DNA from: Ceratorhiza oryzae-sativae
Taxonomy: Eukaryota; Basidiomycota; Agaricomycetes; Cantharellales; Ceratobasidiaceae
Direction of reading: 5' to 3'
NCBI GenBank assembly: GCA_030998015.1
Contig: JARWMV010000234.1
Location: 806,001 to 870,000 of the forward strand
DNA length: 64,000 bases
Shown: positions 23,327-35,293 of the stretch, one piece after another
How the letters are laid out: each line of letters starts with the position of its first letter
Numbering within the stretch: the stretch's first letter is position 1
The notes under the pieces: model-generated
What the model was told of the DNA's origin: nothing
The model's input: only the letters and a program-made list of their open reading frames with translations
Databases searched by the model: none
Position numbers and translations under genes: made by a program

Positions 23327-26121
23327 TCAATCGTTTACATCTGCAGCGCCATTGCCCAGCTCTTTGAGCATGTCAATCTTCCGTTTCCTTCCCGGTACAT
23401 TGGTTCCATCGCCCCATCCAGCCTTTACATTGTCGCGAAGCTGCTCGATATCGGCCCCACCATCTTCAGCCCATTCGAGTACCAGATGTCTTCCAAGTAA
23501 ATGTGTGTGTTGCAACGCATTGAATGCGTTCTCTGCCTCTCGGCGTGAAATAAAATCCAGAAATGCAAACCCCCGGGTGTTTGAATTAAATTTTCGAGGC
23601 ACACGCACAGACTTGAGCTGACCGTATGCGCTAAGGCACAGGAGAAGGTGAGTCTGTGATTGCAATTGGTGGCCTGAAAACGTACCCAAATAGTTCTCTG
23701 ACGTCTTTCTTCGTTGCCTCAAACGGCAGGTTCTTGACAATCACCTTAGTTGTCTTTGACGACCCAACAGTTGCATTGCCAGCTCCCTTTTCCGGTACAT
23801 CACCTCGTTTGGCAAACTTGACCTGCAGCGCGTGGCCGTCGACAACAGCGCCTTGCATACCCGACAATGCCCGCTGGGCGGATTCAACGCTCCTGAACCC
23901 AACAAAGCCAAAGCCCATGCTGAGACGGGCTCCCGGTCGCTTTGGATCCGGCTTCGTCTGCACACGAGCAAACACAAAGCCAGGCAAGGAGCGAAATGCA
24001 GAGTTGAGGGCTTCGTCTGTAGTCGCGAACGCTAGGTTCTTGAGGAACAGTGTAGCGCCTGGTGGGATTTCGGTGTTCTCATCCGACGTGCTCGAAATGC
24101 CAATCGGTTCGGCAGCAGAGCTGATAACCGGCTCGTTTTTGAGGCGTGGTTGAGCGTTGACCAATTGTGAGAACATTTTTGCCGGCCCGCGTTCTAGGTA
24201 GATGATAGAGTCTTTGATCCTTCGGTATGCAATCGCTTTGAAAGCTTTCCCTGCATCGACAGCATGAACAAACTCTACGACACCTAAAGTCCCGGATGGC
24301 GGGAGCAACAGTCTAGAAAGTTCGCCAAAGGGTGCGAACATGTCACGAAGGTCCTCGGCGGTTGTTCCGTATGGTATATTCTTGACAAGAATAATCGTGT
24401 CCGATTTTTCGCGAGACTTGAAAGATTCAAGTGAAGCACCTTGCTAATAGTGGTCGCGTATTAAATAAATGAATACCAGTCGGGCGTCTCTACTTACTGC
24501 CTCAAGGAATGTCTTGGTTTCTTCAATAACATTGGTCTCAGCGAGGGCTAAACGAACAGACGCATTGCTAGCTTCCGGGTCCAAAATTTCGGCTTTTGAT
24601 ATTTTAAGCCGGTCCGCAACAGAGGAGAGAACTGCATCACTCTACACTGGCTCAGGTTCATTTTCGAGCTGGCAAACCGGGTGTACTACTCACATTCATA
24701 TATAACATCCCCCAGTTGAATTCACGCCCTGCGTTCTCTTTCCGCTTAGCGTCCCTGTCTTTCTTAATGGTCTTCTTCCTGGTAATGCTAGAATCTCGAG
24801 CGTCCGCTTCATCCTTGCCCGATCGCGTGATCGCGGGCATAACGTGCAGCAATCGACCTTGGAATGAACTGCGATCCATTGCCTTGAGCGCCTGCGTTGC
24901 CGAGTCAACTTCCGTAAAAGTCACGTATGCCAATCCCTTCGAAGTACGTTCTGCGGTGAGCGGCATATGAACCTATTGGTGTAGTAGTCAGCATATTACG
25001 TCTTTGTTCCCTTAGAGAGGAGGAATCAGGGATCAGATAATTATCTACTATTTTCCACATAAATCAACATCGGGCGAGCCCTCTGTTGTCCCTATGCAAT
25101 GATCATCACGAAATGGGGAGAGAGATCATCCAAACCGATGAAACACAAACCTGTTCGATGGCACCAAACCGAGAAAACTCTGCTCGAATATCGTCTTCCG
25201 TGCAGACATAAGCCAAGTTTCGCAAGAAAAGCCTGCGTGTTTGTACGTGAGCAGCTTTACCAGACGCTTCTCCAGTGGGTTCTTTGGTAATTGTGTTGAC
25301 CCGTTGCTCTCCCATATCGTCGTCATCCTGGGTGAATATTTTGTCATCTGGTTCGTCGTTCAAACTTTGCCGCATTCGTGAACGCATCCAGTCCAAGTCA
25401 GACATGTTCGACGCCTGGGCATCTTGTACATTCTCGTTCTCGTCTCTATTCGATTCGCCCTTGGGGTGTTCTCGTTCGCTAGGTGGCCTGTCGGGTTCCG
25501 ATGAGCTAGAGTCGGTGTCACCTGTTTCGGGAGGCATGTCGTTGTCCAGCCAAGAACGACCCTTGACGCGAGGGGCAAATGCATCCATGAATTCACGTTG
25601 AACCCTTGAGATCTTGACCGTCTTTTCACCAGGTTGATTGATTGCATTATTTTGAAGAGCGGGCGCAGGATCATCAGAAGATACGTCCTTGGTCCGGCGA
25701 GCCTTCTTCTTGGGCTCTTCGGCTTTATTCTAGGAGTCGTGAGTGGGAAGGCTATTGAACATACGCAAGAGACGTACTAAATCAACAACTTCCACAGATA
25801 TACGGCTTCCTCCGACATAGGTACGGTCGAAGTAGGTTTTAGCAGCAGCGGCTTCATCGGTTGTTTTATACCCCACGAATGCGAACCGACGTGACTGTCC
25901 ATCGGGCCGCCGAGCCAGTCGCACGTCCGTTAAATTGAGAGACGCTGGGCTACGTATGTTCTTTACCTGTCCAATATTAGAACGAGAATGACTCACGTAG
26001 AAGACTGCCCAAGCTTCAATCCAGAAGCATTGGACGGCTGTGTAAAATGTTTGCGGAGCTGGGCATCGTCAACATATGCCGGCAGATTTTTTACAATGAG
26101 ACGAGACCTGGCAGAGCGCAT
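23327..26121 (-). CDS. MRD1: Mrd1/RBM19-like multi-RRM rRNA processing factor
   Basis: Nucleolar protein with several RNA recognition motifs. It binds pre-rRNA and is needed for 18S rRNA processing in the small-subunit processome. Start ATG 26121 opens RRM1 (RLIVKNLPAYVDDAQLRKHF; RRFAFVGYKT). A disordered acidic linker follows (DTDSSSSEPDRPPSEREH). RRM2 is RRLFLRNLAYVCTEDDIRAEF with GLAYVTFTEVDSATQALKAM. RRM3 is TIILVKNIPYGTTAEDLRDMF with LGVVEFVHAVDAGKAFKA. RRM4 is ATLFLKNLAFATTDEALNSAF with GFGFVGFRSVESAQRAL. RRM5 is KVIVKNLPFEATKKDVRELF with GFAFLDFISRREAENAFNAL. Five RRMs in this order match fungal Mrd1. The gene ends 23327 with GRKRKIDMLKEL. Several introns, for example near 24445-24495 and 25060-25150. 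It abuts the transposon island. Confidence 0.9.
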
Positions 26122-26616
26122 CAAATCATGCCTCCGATAGTAAAAGAGTAAAACCTACATCGGCCACTAGTGGGGATGTGGAGGTGGATCCCTGAGTCAA
26201 AATTTGGGTTACTGTGTGGCACGTGATATGCAATGAAAAATAAAATAAAATACAAACTTGGTGGCACGTGATTCGTTTTTTTTGCATACATATTTATAGA
26301 CCTACACAAACACAGATCAAACCAGTCATAAGAAACACATGATTCATAGCACACAGGACTAATTTGCTGAAGCATTGAAGCATCCACCAGACCTGGTAGA
26401 TAGAAAAAGCATGAAAAACAATTTTCACTAGCCAGAATAATTTGAGTATATGAGATATGCAAAATTGAAATATCCCCAATCAGGCATCTTGGCCAGAAGC
26501 TTTGAAAAAAGGCAATGGATGTCATCCCAACCACTGCCATTTTTATTCAACACTTCATGCAGGACTGGTCACTGGTGGCACATATATGGTAAGCAAGAGG
26601 GAACTGCCAGAGTTGA
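26122..26616. other. MRD1 promoter and edge of transposon island
   Basis: AT-rich DNA. The string TGGCACGTGAT occurs twice (about 26216 and 26262), an E-box-like CACGTG in each. From about 26300 the base composition becomes TE-like (CpG almost absent), so the island edge lies near here. No gene recognised. Confidence 0.4.
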
Positions 26617-26817
26617 TGTCATGACATGCATATATTCACTAAATAATACTTCCTCAATTTTATACAATTTCTGAGTACATTTTCAAAACATAATTTGCTG
26701 TTATGGGACAACTGTATGATGCAGCTCATAGAATGTTCCAGACTGCTGACTGAGATGTATCTCAGCTTTGATGCAAAATTCCACAGCTCCACAGCAGCAT
26801 CTATTGCTTAGTGATAT
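26617..26817 (+). repeat. truncated LTR, family A'
   Basis: Begins TGTCATGACATGCATATATTCAC and runs to about 26817, similar to the complete copy at 52429-52883 (TGTCACAACCTGACACACATATATTC). It breaks off where the family E' LTR starts, and its 3' half was not found on the far side. Confidence 0.5.
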
Positions 26818-27305
26818 TGTTATGGCCTAGACCATGAGCACAGATTTATTCCAATTTATCATGATTTATCTTATCTCTATTTTTCCACTTTCATGGACAA
26901 GTCCTGTTTATTCAGATATATGCACTTGTTGTTGTTGACCATTGTTGATGTATTCCAGAATATTCCGTTGATGTGGCCCATTTCTGTTATTGTACAATTC
27001 CTATTTTGTATGTACTGCCTCATTGTTGAATATATAAGGTTGAGTTTGAGAGCCTTAAGCCTCAGAACTCAACCTCCTGTTGAACATCTACCCTCTACCT
27101 GTGTGGTCACCAAGCCAAGCAGTCTCTGCCCAGACCTCTAAGGTCAAGTGCACTTCTGAAACCCCTCTGCATGTTGTTGCACCCAGCCTCCTCACTGCAT
27201 GTTCCCTCCTAGATGTTGCAGTCTTAATCCTCAGTGTTACAGCCCTTGGATCTGCCTTCACCTCACAAGTGTTAGGTGTTACCATTCAGGTTGTCAGCTC
27301 TGACA
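26818..27305 (+). repeat. solo LTR, family E'
   Basis: Runs from TGTTATGGCCTAGACCATGA to CAGGTTGTCAGCTCTGACA. Flanks are GATAT and GCTAT, a possible decayed target duplication (one mismatch). It carries a TATA-like AATATATAAGG. Compared with the copy at 35294, nearly all CpG sites are TpG or CpA. Confidence 0.65.
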
Positions 27306-27560
27306 GCTATACACTGGTTACACATAGCCAAGCACAGCAATACATAGTCAAGGTGACTGGAAGGAAGAAAAGGGAAGAAAGTGTCATGGGGACACACAGC
27401 CAAGCACTGCCTTGAGCCTGTGTTGCTATGCTGTAAGAGGGTGGCTGGGAGGTGGTGCTGGTCCTAATAATAGACCAAGGTCCAGTCAGGCACAGCAAAG
27501 GCAGGTGTCTGAGTGGGGTCTGGCCAAGAAAGAAAAGAGGGGAGGGAAGTTTGAGGGTGG

Positions 27561-27936
27561 TGTCGACAACGACAAGTCAGGCAACAAGGTAAATAGTAAG
27601 AAAAGAAAAGAACTTGTATTCGATGAGAGGTCAAGTTCTTGAGGAGTCCTCTGCAAACTTGACCTGGTTTATATACATAGTACAAGCCACATCATAACAA
27701 ACAAGTCCATACAGTGAGTCACAAGTGATAAGAGATAGAAGCAGTAGAAGCAACTGTGGAACTGCAGAATTTCACATCAGAGTTGAAATACATCTTGGTT
27801 ATCAGCCCAGAACGTCCCCTGAATCACATGACACAGATATACCATAAAAGGCAAGTATGTTTTGAAGATGATCTCATAAAATGTAATAAATCGAGGAAAT
27901 ATTATAGAGTGGATATATGTGTGTCAGTTCATGACA
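27561..27936 (-). repeat. 3' LTR of family A element
   Basis: 376 bp, ends TGTC/GACA. Directly inside it on the minus strand is a polypurine tract (AAGGGGGGAAG, about 27937-27948), which fixes the orientation and makes this the 3' LTR. It contains TATATAAA in the minus reading. Confidence 0.8.
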
Positions 27937-27950
27937 CTTCCCCCCTTCAA

Positions 27951-29315
27951 GGCACAGGGGTCATGGGGTGCCTTTGGGTGTGACCTGACATAGTCGGCCA
28001 TGAGTTCTGGTGCATTTACCAGGTCATTGTAAGTTAGCCATTGTTGCTCATCATATCCAAGCCATTTGACATAGTATTTGAAGACGTTAGACCTTTTGTT
28101 GTATTGCGACTTTATGATCTGTTCTACTTCAAATTCTTCTTCCCCTTCTGGAGTTACCACAGGTGGTGGTGGGGGAACCTGACATCCATAGGGATTGTCT
28201 TTATGTTTGGTCAGGAGCAAGACATGAAATACTGGGTGTATTTTCATGGTTACTGGCAAGTCCAGTTTGAAGGCATGAGTGCCATGTTGTGCTACCACCT
28301 TGAATAGTCCAACTCTCTTGTGGGCCAATTTCCTGGAGGCCTGTTGTGTGTGTATGTTCTTGGTGTCAAGCCAGACTTTGTCTCCCACCTTGATGGCTTC
28401 TGGGGTCTGATGCTTCCGATCATAGTATTCTTTGGTCCTCTGGTTTGATAATTCCAGAGCGGCCTTGAGTTTGTCATGGCCCTTTTGAAGCCATTCTGCA
28501 TGATTGTCTGCTAAGGGAAATTCTTGTCCCTCCTTGTCCCCAACTGCCAACCTTGGGTGGAAACTGTAGTTTGCAAAGAATGGTGATTTGCCAGTTGAGG
28601 CATTGACACCATTGTTGTAGGCAAATTCAGCCAAGAGTAAGAGTGAGACCCAGTTGTCCTGCCAATCTGATATGTAGTGTCTCAGGTACCCTTCTACTAC
28701 TTGGTTAGCCCTTTCAGACTGGCCATCTGTTTGGGGGTGATATGCTGTGGAGTAGGACAGTTTTATATCCAGCCGTTTGTACAGGTGCCTTAAGAATTTG
28801 GATGTGAAGTTGGGGCCACAGTCTGAAATGGTCTTTCATGGTAACCCATGAAGTTTCCATACATAGGTTAGGAACAGGTTTGCACAATCCATGGCACTGG
28901 CCTCTGACTGACATGGAATAAAGTGGACCATTTTTGTCAGGTGGTGAACAACTGTAAATATAGCATCAAATCCTTCTGACAGGGGTAGCCCAGTGATCAG
29001 ATCATAGGTGATTTCCTCCCAAGGTTTTTCCAGTGCTGGTATTGGGTTTAGGAGCCCTGGGGGAACCTGGTTGCTGTGCTTGTTCTTAATACAGGATTGG
29101 CAATGTGTGACATATTCGTTGACTGATTTTTTCATTGATGACCATGTATATTTGTGGTTTAACAATTCATATGTTCTGAACTGTCCTGGGTGTCCTGCAG
29201 CTGGGTTGTCATGACGGCTTTCAATGATCAGCTTGCGAAGTTCTTTGTTATTTGGGACATAGATTTGGCCCTTGTTTCATAAAAGTCCCTTGTCCCATTC
29301 CCAATTTTTGACCTT
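27951..29315 (-). pseudogene. integrase with chromodomain (family A pol, 3' part)
   Basis: Minus-strand fragments of integrase. The core is near 29165-28840: CQSCIKNKHSNQVPPGLL, then WEEITYDLITGLPLSEGFDAI, with the first catalytic Asp in YDLI. The C-terminal half is 28634-27951: EFAYNNGVNASTGKSPF, VGDKVWLDTKNIH, KIHPVFHVLLLTKH. The chromodomain is the end part (EVEQIIKSQYN, YYVKWLGYDEQQWLTYNDL), so this is a chromovirus, a group whose chromodomain targets heterochromatin. Frames are broken between 28840 and 28640 and near 29200-29300. Confidence 0.85.
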
Positions 29316-29326
29316 TTCATTGTTGT

Positions 29327-30085
29327 CTAGGCTTTTAGCACTTTTGACAGGTGCTTGTCCCCTGGAATAGTGTCCCTAATGAGTTGTTCCAGGTCATGGT
29401 CTGGCATGATTGCTTGTAGCCACAGTGATTTTAGTTCCAAAAATTGGTTTTGAGCAAGCAGAGCTTGGCTCTCACCCCCCTCTTTAGGGATGTGCCTTGA
29501 CAGCCTGGAGAGTATGTCTGCCTGGCCGTTCTTTGCCCCTTTGATGTATAAAATCTTGAATTCGAATCTGGACAGGAACTCATGCCATTGTGTGACTTGG
29601 CTGTTCAGTGGCCAATTTGTCTTCCAATATTCCAGATTTTTGTGATCACAGACAATGTTTACTGGGTGTTCGGCCCCCTCTAGTAAGTGACACCAGTGTT
29701 TGAGGGCTTTTATAATTGCCAGCATTTCCTTGTTGTAAATATCATAATTTCTTTCTGCTGGAACCATTGCCTTGGAGTAATAGGAGATTGGGTGGAGCAT
29801 TCCATCTTTTCTGTATTGCAATAGTACAGCACCTGTGGCATAGCCTGAGGCATCTGTTTCCAAAATGAATGGTTTGCTGGGTTCCAGCTGAATTAGGAGG
29901 GGGGCTTCTTTTAATTTCTGCTTCAGCAGGTTCCATGCCTGATCCCTTTCTTCCATCCATTCCCACTTTACATCCTTCTTGACAAGTTCATAAAGGCATT
30001 TTGTGATTTTTGAAAAGTCCTTTATGAAGTGCCTTAACCAATTTGCGAACCCCAGCCCTTCCAGGACTTCAGTTGGGTTGGTAGG
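29327..30085 (-). pseudogene. RT 3' end and RNase H (family A pol)
   Basis: Minus strand from 30085 to 29327. It holds the end of the RT thumb (GLGFANWLRHFIKDFSKITK), then RNase H with ILETDASGYATGAVLLQY (first catalytic Asp), YNKEMLAIIKALKHW (Glu), and VCDHKNLEYWKT. The RT palm that should precede it is found inverted at 30463-30819, beyond a solo LTR. Confidence 0.85.
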
Positions 30086-30462
30086 TGTCACGAACTGACA
30101 TGCATATATCCACTCTATAATATTTTCTCGATTTACTACATTTTATGAGACCATCTTCAAAACATACTTGCCTTTTCTGGTATATCTGTGTCATGTGACT
30201 CAGGGAATGTTCCGGACTGGTAACTGAGATGTATTTCAACTCCAATGTGAAATTCCGCAGTTCTGCAGTTGCTTCTACTGCTTCTATCTCTTATCTGTCA
30301 TGACTCACTGTACGGACTTGTTTGTTATGATGTGGCTTGTACTATGTATATAAACCCGGTCAAGTTCACAGAGGACTCCTCAAGAACTTGACCTCTCATC
30401 GAATACAAGTTCTTTTGCCTTTCTTACTGTTTTCCTCGTCGCCTGACTTGTCGTCGTCGACA
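30086..30462 (+). repeat. solo LTR, family A (copy B)
   Basis: 377 bp, TGTCACGAACTGACATGC to GTCGTCGTCGACA. It is in opposite orientation to the copy at 30820-31193. Left flank GTAGG equals the reverse complement of the left flank of the other copy (CCTAC), which shows that recombination occurred between the two. Confidence 0.85.
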
Positions 30463-30819
30463 GAAAGCCGCTTTCAAGACCAAGTATGGGCTGTATGAAC
30501 CCCTAGTCATGCAATTCGGCCAGAAGAATGCACCAGGAACATTCATGGCTATGATTTGAGAAGAATTCCAAGACATTGAGGCCATCTATGTTGTAATCTA
30601 TATGGACAACATACTGGTGTTCTCTAAAAACCAAGAAGAGCATGACAAACATGTCAGAGAGGTCCTACAACACCTTCAAAAAGCTGGCCTGTATTGTGCA
30701 CTAGAAAAATGTGTTTTTGATGTCACTGAAGTTGACTACCTGGGAATAGTAGTAACTCCCCAGGGAATTAAAGTAGACCCAGCCAAAGTCGAAAAGGCTG
30801 TTGAATGGCCAACCCCTAC
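30463..30819 (+). pseudogene. inverted RT palm segment of family A pol
   Basis: 357 bp encoding, on the plus strand, the RT palm that is missing from the surrounding minus-strand pol. It reads AAFKTKYGLYEPLVMQFGQ, NAPGTFMAM, VVIYMDNILVFSKNQEEH (active site YMDN in place of YMDD/YVDD), then VDYLGIVVTPQGIKVDPAK to VEWPTPT. One in-frame TGA after FMAMI. It joins perfectly in sense to the minus-strand pieces on either side if turned around. Confidence 0.85.
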
Positions 30820-31193
30820 TGTCGACAACAACAAGTCAGGCAACGAGGAAAATGGTAAGAAAATAAAGAACTTGTATTTGACAAGAGGTCAAGTTTGCAG
30901 AGGACTCCTCAAGAACTTGACCTGGTTTATATACATGGTACAAGCCACATCATAACAAACAAGTCCGTACAGTGAGTCATGACAGATAAGAGATAGAAGC
31001 AGTAGAAGCGACTGCGGAACTGTGGAATTTCACATCAGAGTTGAAATACATCTCGGTTACCGGTCCGGGACATTCCCTGAGTCACATGATACAGATATAC
31101 CATAAAAGGCAAGTATGTTTGAAGATGATCTCATAAAATGTAGTAAATCAAGAAAATATTGTAGAGTGGATGTATGCGTGTCAGTTTGTGACA
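30820..31193 (-). repeat. solo LTR, family A (copy C)
   Basis: 374 bp, TGTCGACAACAACAAGTC to GTCAGTTTGTGACA. Right flank CTTTC equals the reverse complement of the right flank (GAAAG) of the copy at 30086. It is the second endpoint of the inversion. Confidence 0.85.
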
Positions 31194-31570
31194 CTTTCCA
31201 TTTGTCTCCTTCTCGAATTTGTATAAGATTGAAACCCCACTTTAGATCAAATTTGGTGAATATCTTTGCCCCCCACAGGGTTTCCACAATATTGTTGATG
31301 CGTGGGAGTGGGTACACATTGGAGACAGTCATCTCATTTAGCTGCCAGTAGTCAATGCACATGCGCAGCTTTCCATTCTTTTTCTTGACAAATATAATGG
31401 GGGATGCCATTGGTGACCTTGAGGGTCTAATATGCCCTGCTTTCAGTTGGCAGTCCAAGGTTTTGTGCAATTCTGCATCTTCCTTGACGCCCACACTATA
31501 TATGGGGCCATGCCTTGGCTTGGCATCTGGTTTTAAATCTATCTCCATATCCCACTTTCTATGGGGTGGC
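31194..31570 (-). pseudogene. RT N-terminal part (family A pol)
   Basis: Minus strand: KPDAKPRHGPIYSVGVKED, LKAGHIRPSRSPMASPIIFV, KKKNGKLRMCIDYWQLNEMT, FTKFDLKWGFNLIQIREGD. These are RT fingers and the first palm motif (FDLK). It is cut at 31194 by a solo LTR and at 31570 by the 1.3-kb LTR. Confidence 0.85.
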
Positions 31571-32881
31571 TGTTACGGGTCAGGGTACACTTAAATATCT
31601 AGAGCTTAAGAAAATGTAGATATGTTAGTATACACTAATTGTACTCAATACTTCTTAGACTAGAGTAAGAAGGCTCAAAGTAGTTGCAATGTGATCAAGT
31701 AACACTCAAGGTAGTCTTAATCTTTCACAGTGTAAACTGACTAATTTATAGGTATAAAGAGCAAGACTACTATGGTCAGGTTCCCTTAGATATCTTAAAT
31801 GTAGTTCAGCCCTAGTCGCTTGGACTAACTGATACTAATCTTAATACTAGACTTAAGCAATAGCTTATAGGATAGATGGTGGGCTGCCTAATGCATGTAC
31901 TTCCTCAGCTACAGGTACTTAGATTTCCTCTAATAGCTGGTACTTAATGTCATGCTCAATCAGGCAATATTGTATCCTTATATATCTCTGTATATAAGAT
32001 ACAATGAATCAGACAGTATATAACTAATATGGTACTTTATTCCTCAGTACTAGTTATATAAGAAATCACACACAGACAAGAGAAATAGAAAGAGAAAAGA
32101 AACCAATAACTGGTCTGGGTTGAGTAGAGGAGTGAAGGAGGTGGTCTGGAAGGGCCTCAGAGGAGGTCCTTTTATACCCTGAGGAGGGCATTCCAGAGCC
32201 AAATAGATACATGCATGCCAGTGCAATCATCAAAAGAGGGTACTGCTATACTTGGGGTACACCCTAGCCTAGTATAGGATGAGAGAGTAAAGACAGGGTG
32301 TGGATCAAAGGCATTGATGCATCTGAGACCTGCTATTGGCTTGTAGATCATATTATCATAGTATATACATGTAATGAACAGAGGCTACATCTCAGTGAGT
32401 CATAAAGTGAGTCAGAGAAGCTTCTGGATCAATTTGGGAAGCTCTCCTGACTCACTGGAGTCATTAGATCTTGATTGATGGTCCAGTAAGATTCTAATGA
32501 TCTTTGGGCCATTCCGGTGCGAGGATCTGGTGGATTGCAACGATCTTCGGGCAGCAGATACCGCCGAAGATTAGCTATCGATAGAGCATAAGATCGCTTT
32601 GATAGCATAAGCGATTGCCAAGATATGAGTGGTGCAATGTTGTAATCAATATCTCCTGATAAGAGGAAATATCGCAACCTCTGTATCTCTCTGAGATCTT
32701 ATCGTAAAAACTTAATAAAATATGCGTTGGAAAGCAGGAAATTTGTGCTATTTAATGGAACGGAAAATAGTACAATTTGGAGTGCATACAAATTCAAGTA
32801 TTTCACAATTTAATTACAGAGGCATCACTTGAGGTTGGCAGAGCAGACTAAAATAATAGAAAATGTTAGTGATCCATAACA
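31571..32881 (+). repeat. 1.3-kb solo LTR, family D
   Basis: 1,311 bp from TGTTACGGGTCAGG to GTGATCCATAACA, with imperfect inverted ends and an exact 5-bp target duplication GTGGC on both sides (31566-31570, 32882-32886). It holds no coding sequence of its own that I recognise. Inner part 32440-32595 recurs as a fragment at 39302-39393 plus 51320-51380. Long for an LTR; a non-autonomous element without internal genes is an alternative. Confidence 0.75.
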
Positions 32882-33530
32882 GTGGCAATGGTTGGACATC
32901 ATCTTCTTCAGCAAATATTTTCTGGAATTCTTTATATTTTGCTGGGAGGGAGTCTAAGGAGTCCAACTGGAGCTCCTTGGGTTCGTTTGCACACATGTGT
33001 AAGGGTTTTGTGATGCAGTGCTTCAAGCATATTGGCAAGTTGAACTTCATGTCCTTTCCATCCCAATCAATGTCAGGGTTATGGAATTTGAGCCATGACA
33101 TGCCTAGGACTAAATCATTTTTGCCAACATTCACAATGTAAGCACTGAGAATTTCTCAGTGCTCCTGAATGCACAACTCAAAGGTGCAATAGTGGGTCAC
33201 AGACCCTGAGTTGATCTCCCTTCCATCAATTACTTGTAGTTTTTTTGGTGTTTTTAGGGAGACAGTAGGAATACAGTACTGTTTAACCAGATCTTCATGT
33301 ATAAATACTGATGTGGCCCCTGAGTCAATCATGGCCCATCCATTGAATTTTTTCATATTATATGCAGACTTGTGTTTGGGGGTTGTGTGCAGGGGAAATG
33401 CATGAAAGAAAAACTGAAGTTGTGATTGGTTTCCTAACAACATACATTCCATTTCCATATTTTTATTTTCATTCTGTGCATTTTGTAACATAGTGCCCAA
33501 GACCGCCCCCCTGGCACAGTTTGAGCTCAT
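32882..33530 (-). pseudogene. aspartic protease region (family A pol)
   Basis: Minus-strand retropepsin: WAMIDSGATSVFIHEDLV (catalytic DSGA), TPKKLQVIDGREI, then NVGKNDLVLGMSWLKFHNPD (flap/second motif). The linker to RT follows, LPAKYKEFQKIFAEEDD. Frame break between 33156 and 33134. Confidence 0.8.
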
Positions 33531-34915
33531 TCTTTTACCAACTCATTGTTGGTTGTTTCTACATCCTCCACAACCGCTTTGTAGCCTGACATCTTGGCTG
33601 AAGGGCACTTGGCGGCGATATGACCATGTCCTCCACAGTTGTAGCAGGTATTCATTCCTTTCCCTTTTCCTGCACTATCCAGGTCCATTGCATCTGGATC
33701 CTTTGCCTTGGGGGTTGCCAGTGGGTGATTGTCCTTCTTTATGTCCTTGAAGGATTCTTGTACATTGGAATTGCTACCATCTTAGTGAACAGTGGGAACA
33801 GTGAAGCCCTTGGCATTGGGCCTGATGGCCATGATTTGGCCCTTGACTGCCCTGCCATCCTTGATCTTGTAGATCCACTCCCCATTCTTGAATTTCTCCT
33901 TTTGGGGATTGCTTTGGGAGGTTGTTGTTGGCCTACTGGACAAGGCATTGTTGCTGCTAGACTTGTTACTCCCATGGGATGTCCTTTTGCTACCAAATGA
34001 AATGAGGGGGCAGTCAATTTCCAGGGCTTGATGAGTGAGCTGGGCAAAGGTTTTGGTGCAGGGGTTGTAGTTTTGGGCCACCATGCTGTCTGTTACATCT
34101 GATGACAGACCATCATAAAACTGGTCATGCATGGCCGCATTGTTGTAGTTGAGCCCTGTTGAATATAGATTGAATAGGGTGAGGTAATCCTGAACTGTCT
34201 TGGATTGTTTCAGTTTCTGCCACTTATCATGGTTATTTTCAGTGTGGTTCAGGTCCCCATATCAGGTGGTGAATTCCTGCCAAAACAGGTTGGTGTCATG
34301 AAGCCAAGGGATTGCGGTTCCAGGGTTTAAGATTTCAGATTCTTCATAGGAGTTGACCCATTCAGCCACAGACCCTTCAAGATAAGAGGTGATAAAGGCA
34401 ACTTGATTGGCTGAATGCCCACTCATGTTTGTATTGATGTATCAGGCACATGCAATTCTAAATGAGATGGCATCTTCATGTTTTGTGCCATCAAATTTTT
34501 GTGGGGCAGCCATCTTAACTTTTGCAGTCGACCCACTAGAGGGAGCGGATGCTGCTGGTTGTGGTTGTGTTGTGCTGGAGGAAGGTAGTATTTGAGCGGC
34601 ACCTGAGCCACCCACAGAGGTGTTGATTTGCGCTTCAATGCATGTGATAGTGGTTTGGAGAATTGCTAACATCCTGACTAGGTTGTTGACATTGGTGGCC
34701 AGTCCGGCCACGTCAGTGTCTATCTTTGTCTGATTTGTGGTAAGTTTTGCCTCGAGTGAATCTGTGTAGGTTTTATTATTGTGTTTGACATCTCCAATAT
34801 CATTGTGGAGATTGTTGGTTTGCTCTCATAGTTCATCCATTGATTGAAGCATATAAATGACCTTGTCTCTGTCAGACATATTTGCCCAAGCAGGGGCAGT
34901 GGTTGGTGATGCCAT
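33531..34915 (-). pseudogene. gag (family A element)
   Basis: Minus strand from ATG 34915 (MASPTTAPAWANMSDRDKV). A coiled-coil-like N-terminus follows, then VKMAAPQKFDGTKHEDAISF (capsid start), and YDGLSSDVTDSMVAQNYNP with TFAQLTHQALEID. The zinc-knuckle zone near 33650-33600 is degraded (CNYCGGHGH-like residues are spread over two frames). Several stops, for example near 34829. Confidence 0.7.
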
Positions 34916-35293
34916 TTCAGAGGGGACTTAAGTAGATTCTAAGAACAGCAAAGACAGTAAGGAAGTACAGGAAATTGGGAGTTGTTTTGATAATAAAGGA
35001 TTTCTGTTCCCTGCACAAGCCTATAAATTTTGAAATTCTTGATCCCTTCAAATCTCAACCACGTATCGTCCAAATCCCAACTTTTTGTGTCTTGGCAGCA
35101 ATATGGGGGTTCCACCCTCTTCAGTTTAGTTTGATCCTGGAGGAGTGCCTCCTTGGGGAAGATTGGTTTGGGCTGCTGGAAGGGGTGCTTCTTCCTGAAT
35201 TGGTGAGCCTGTGCCACTTAGAAAAGTAGGGTGAGGGAGGTCTGACAGTGTTGAGAAGACAGGGAAGGTGTATTCATGGGGTGCAGTTGTTTC
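34916..35293 (-). other. leader of family A element
   Basis: Untranslated leader between gag and the nested insertion. A 92-codon minus frame (34939-35217) has no recognisable domain. The target duplication GTTTC lies at 35289-35293. Confidence 0.4.
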
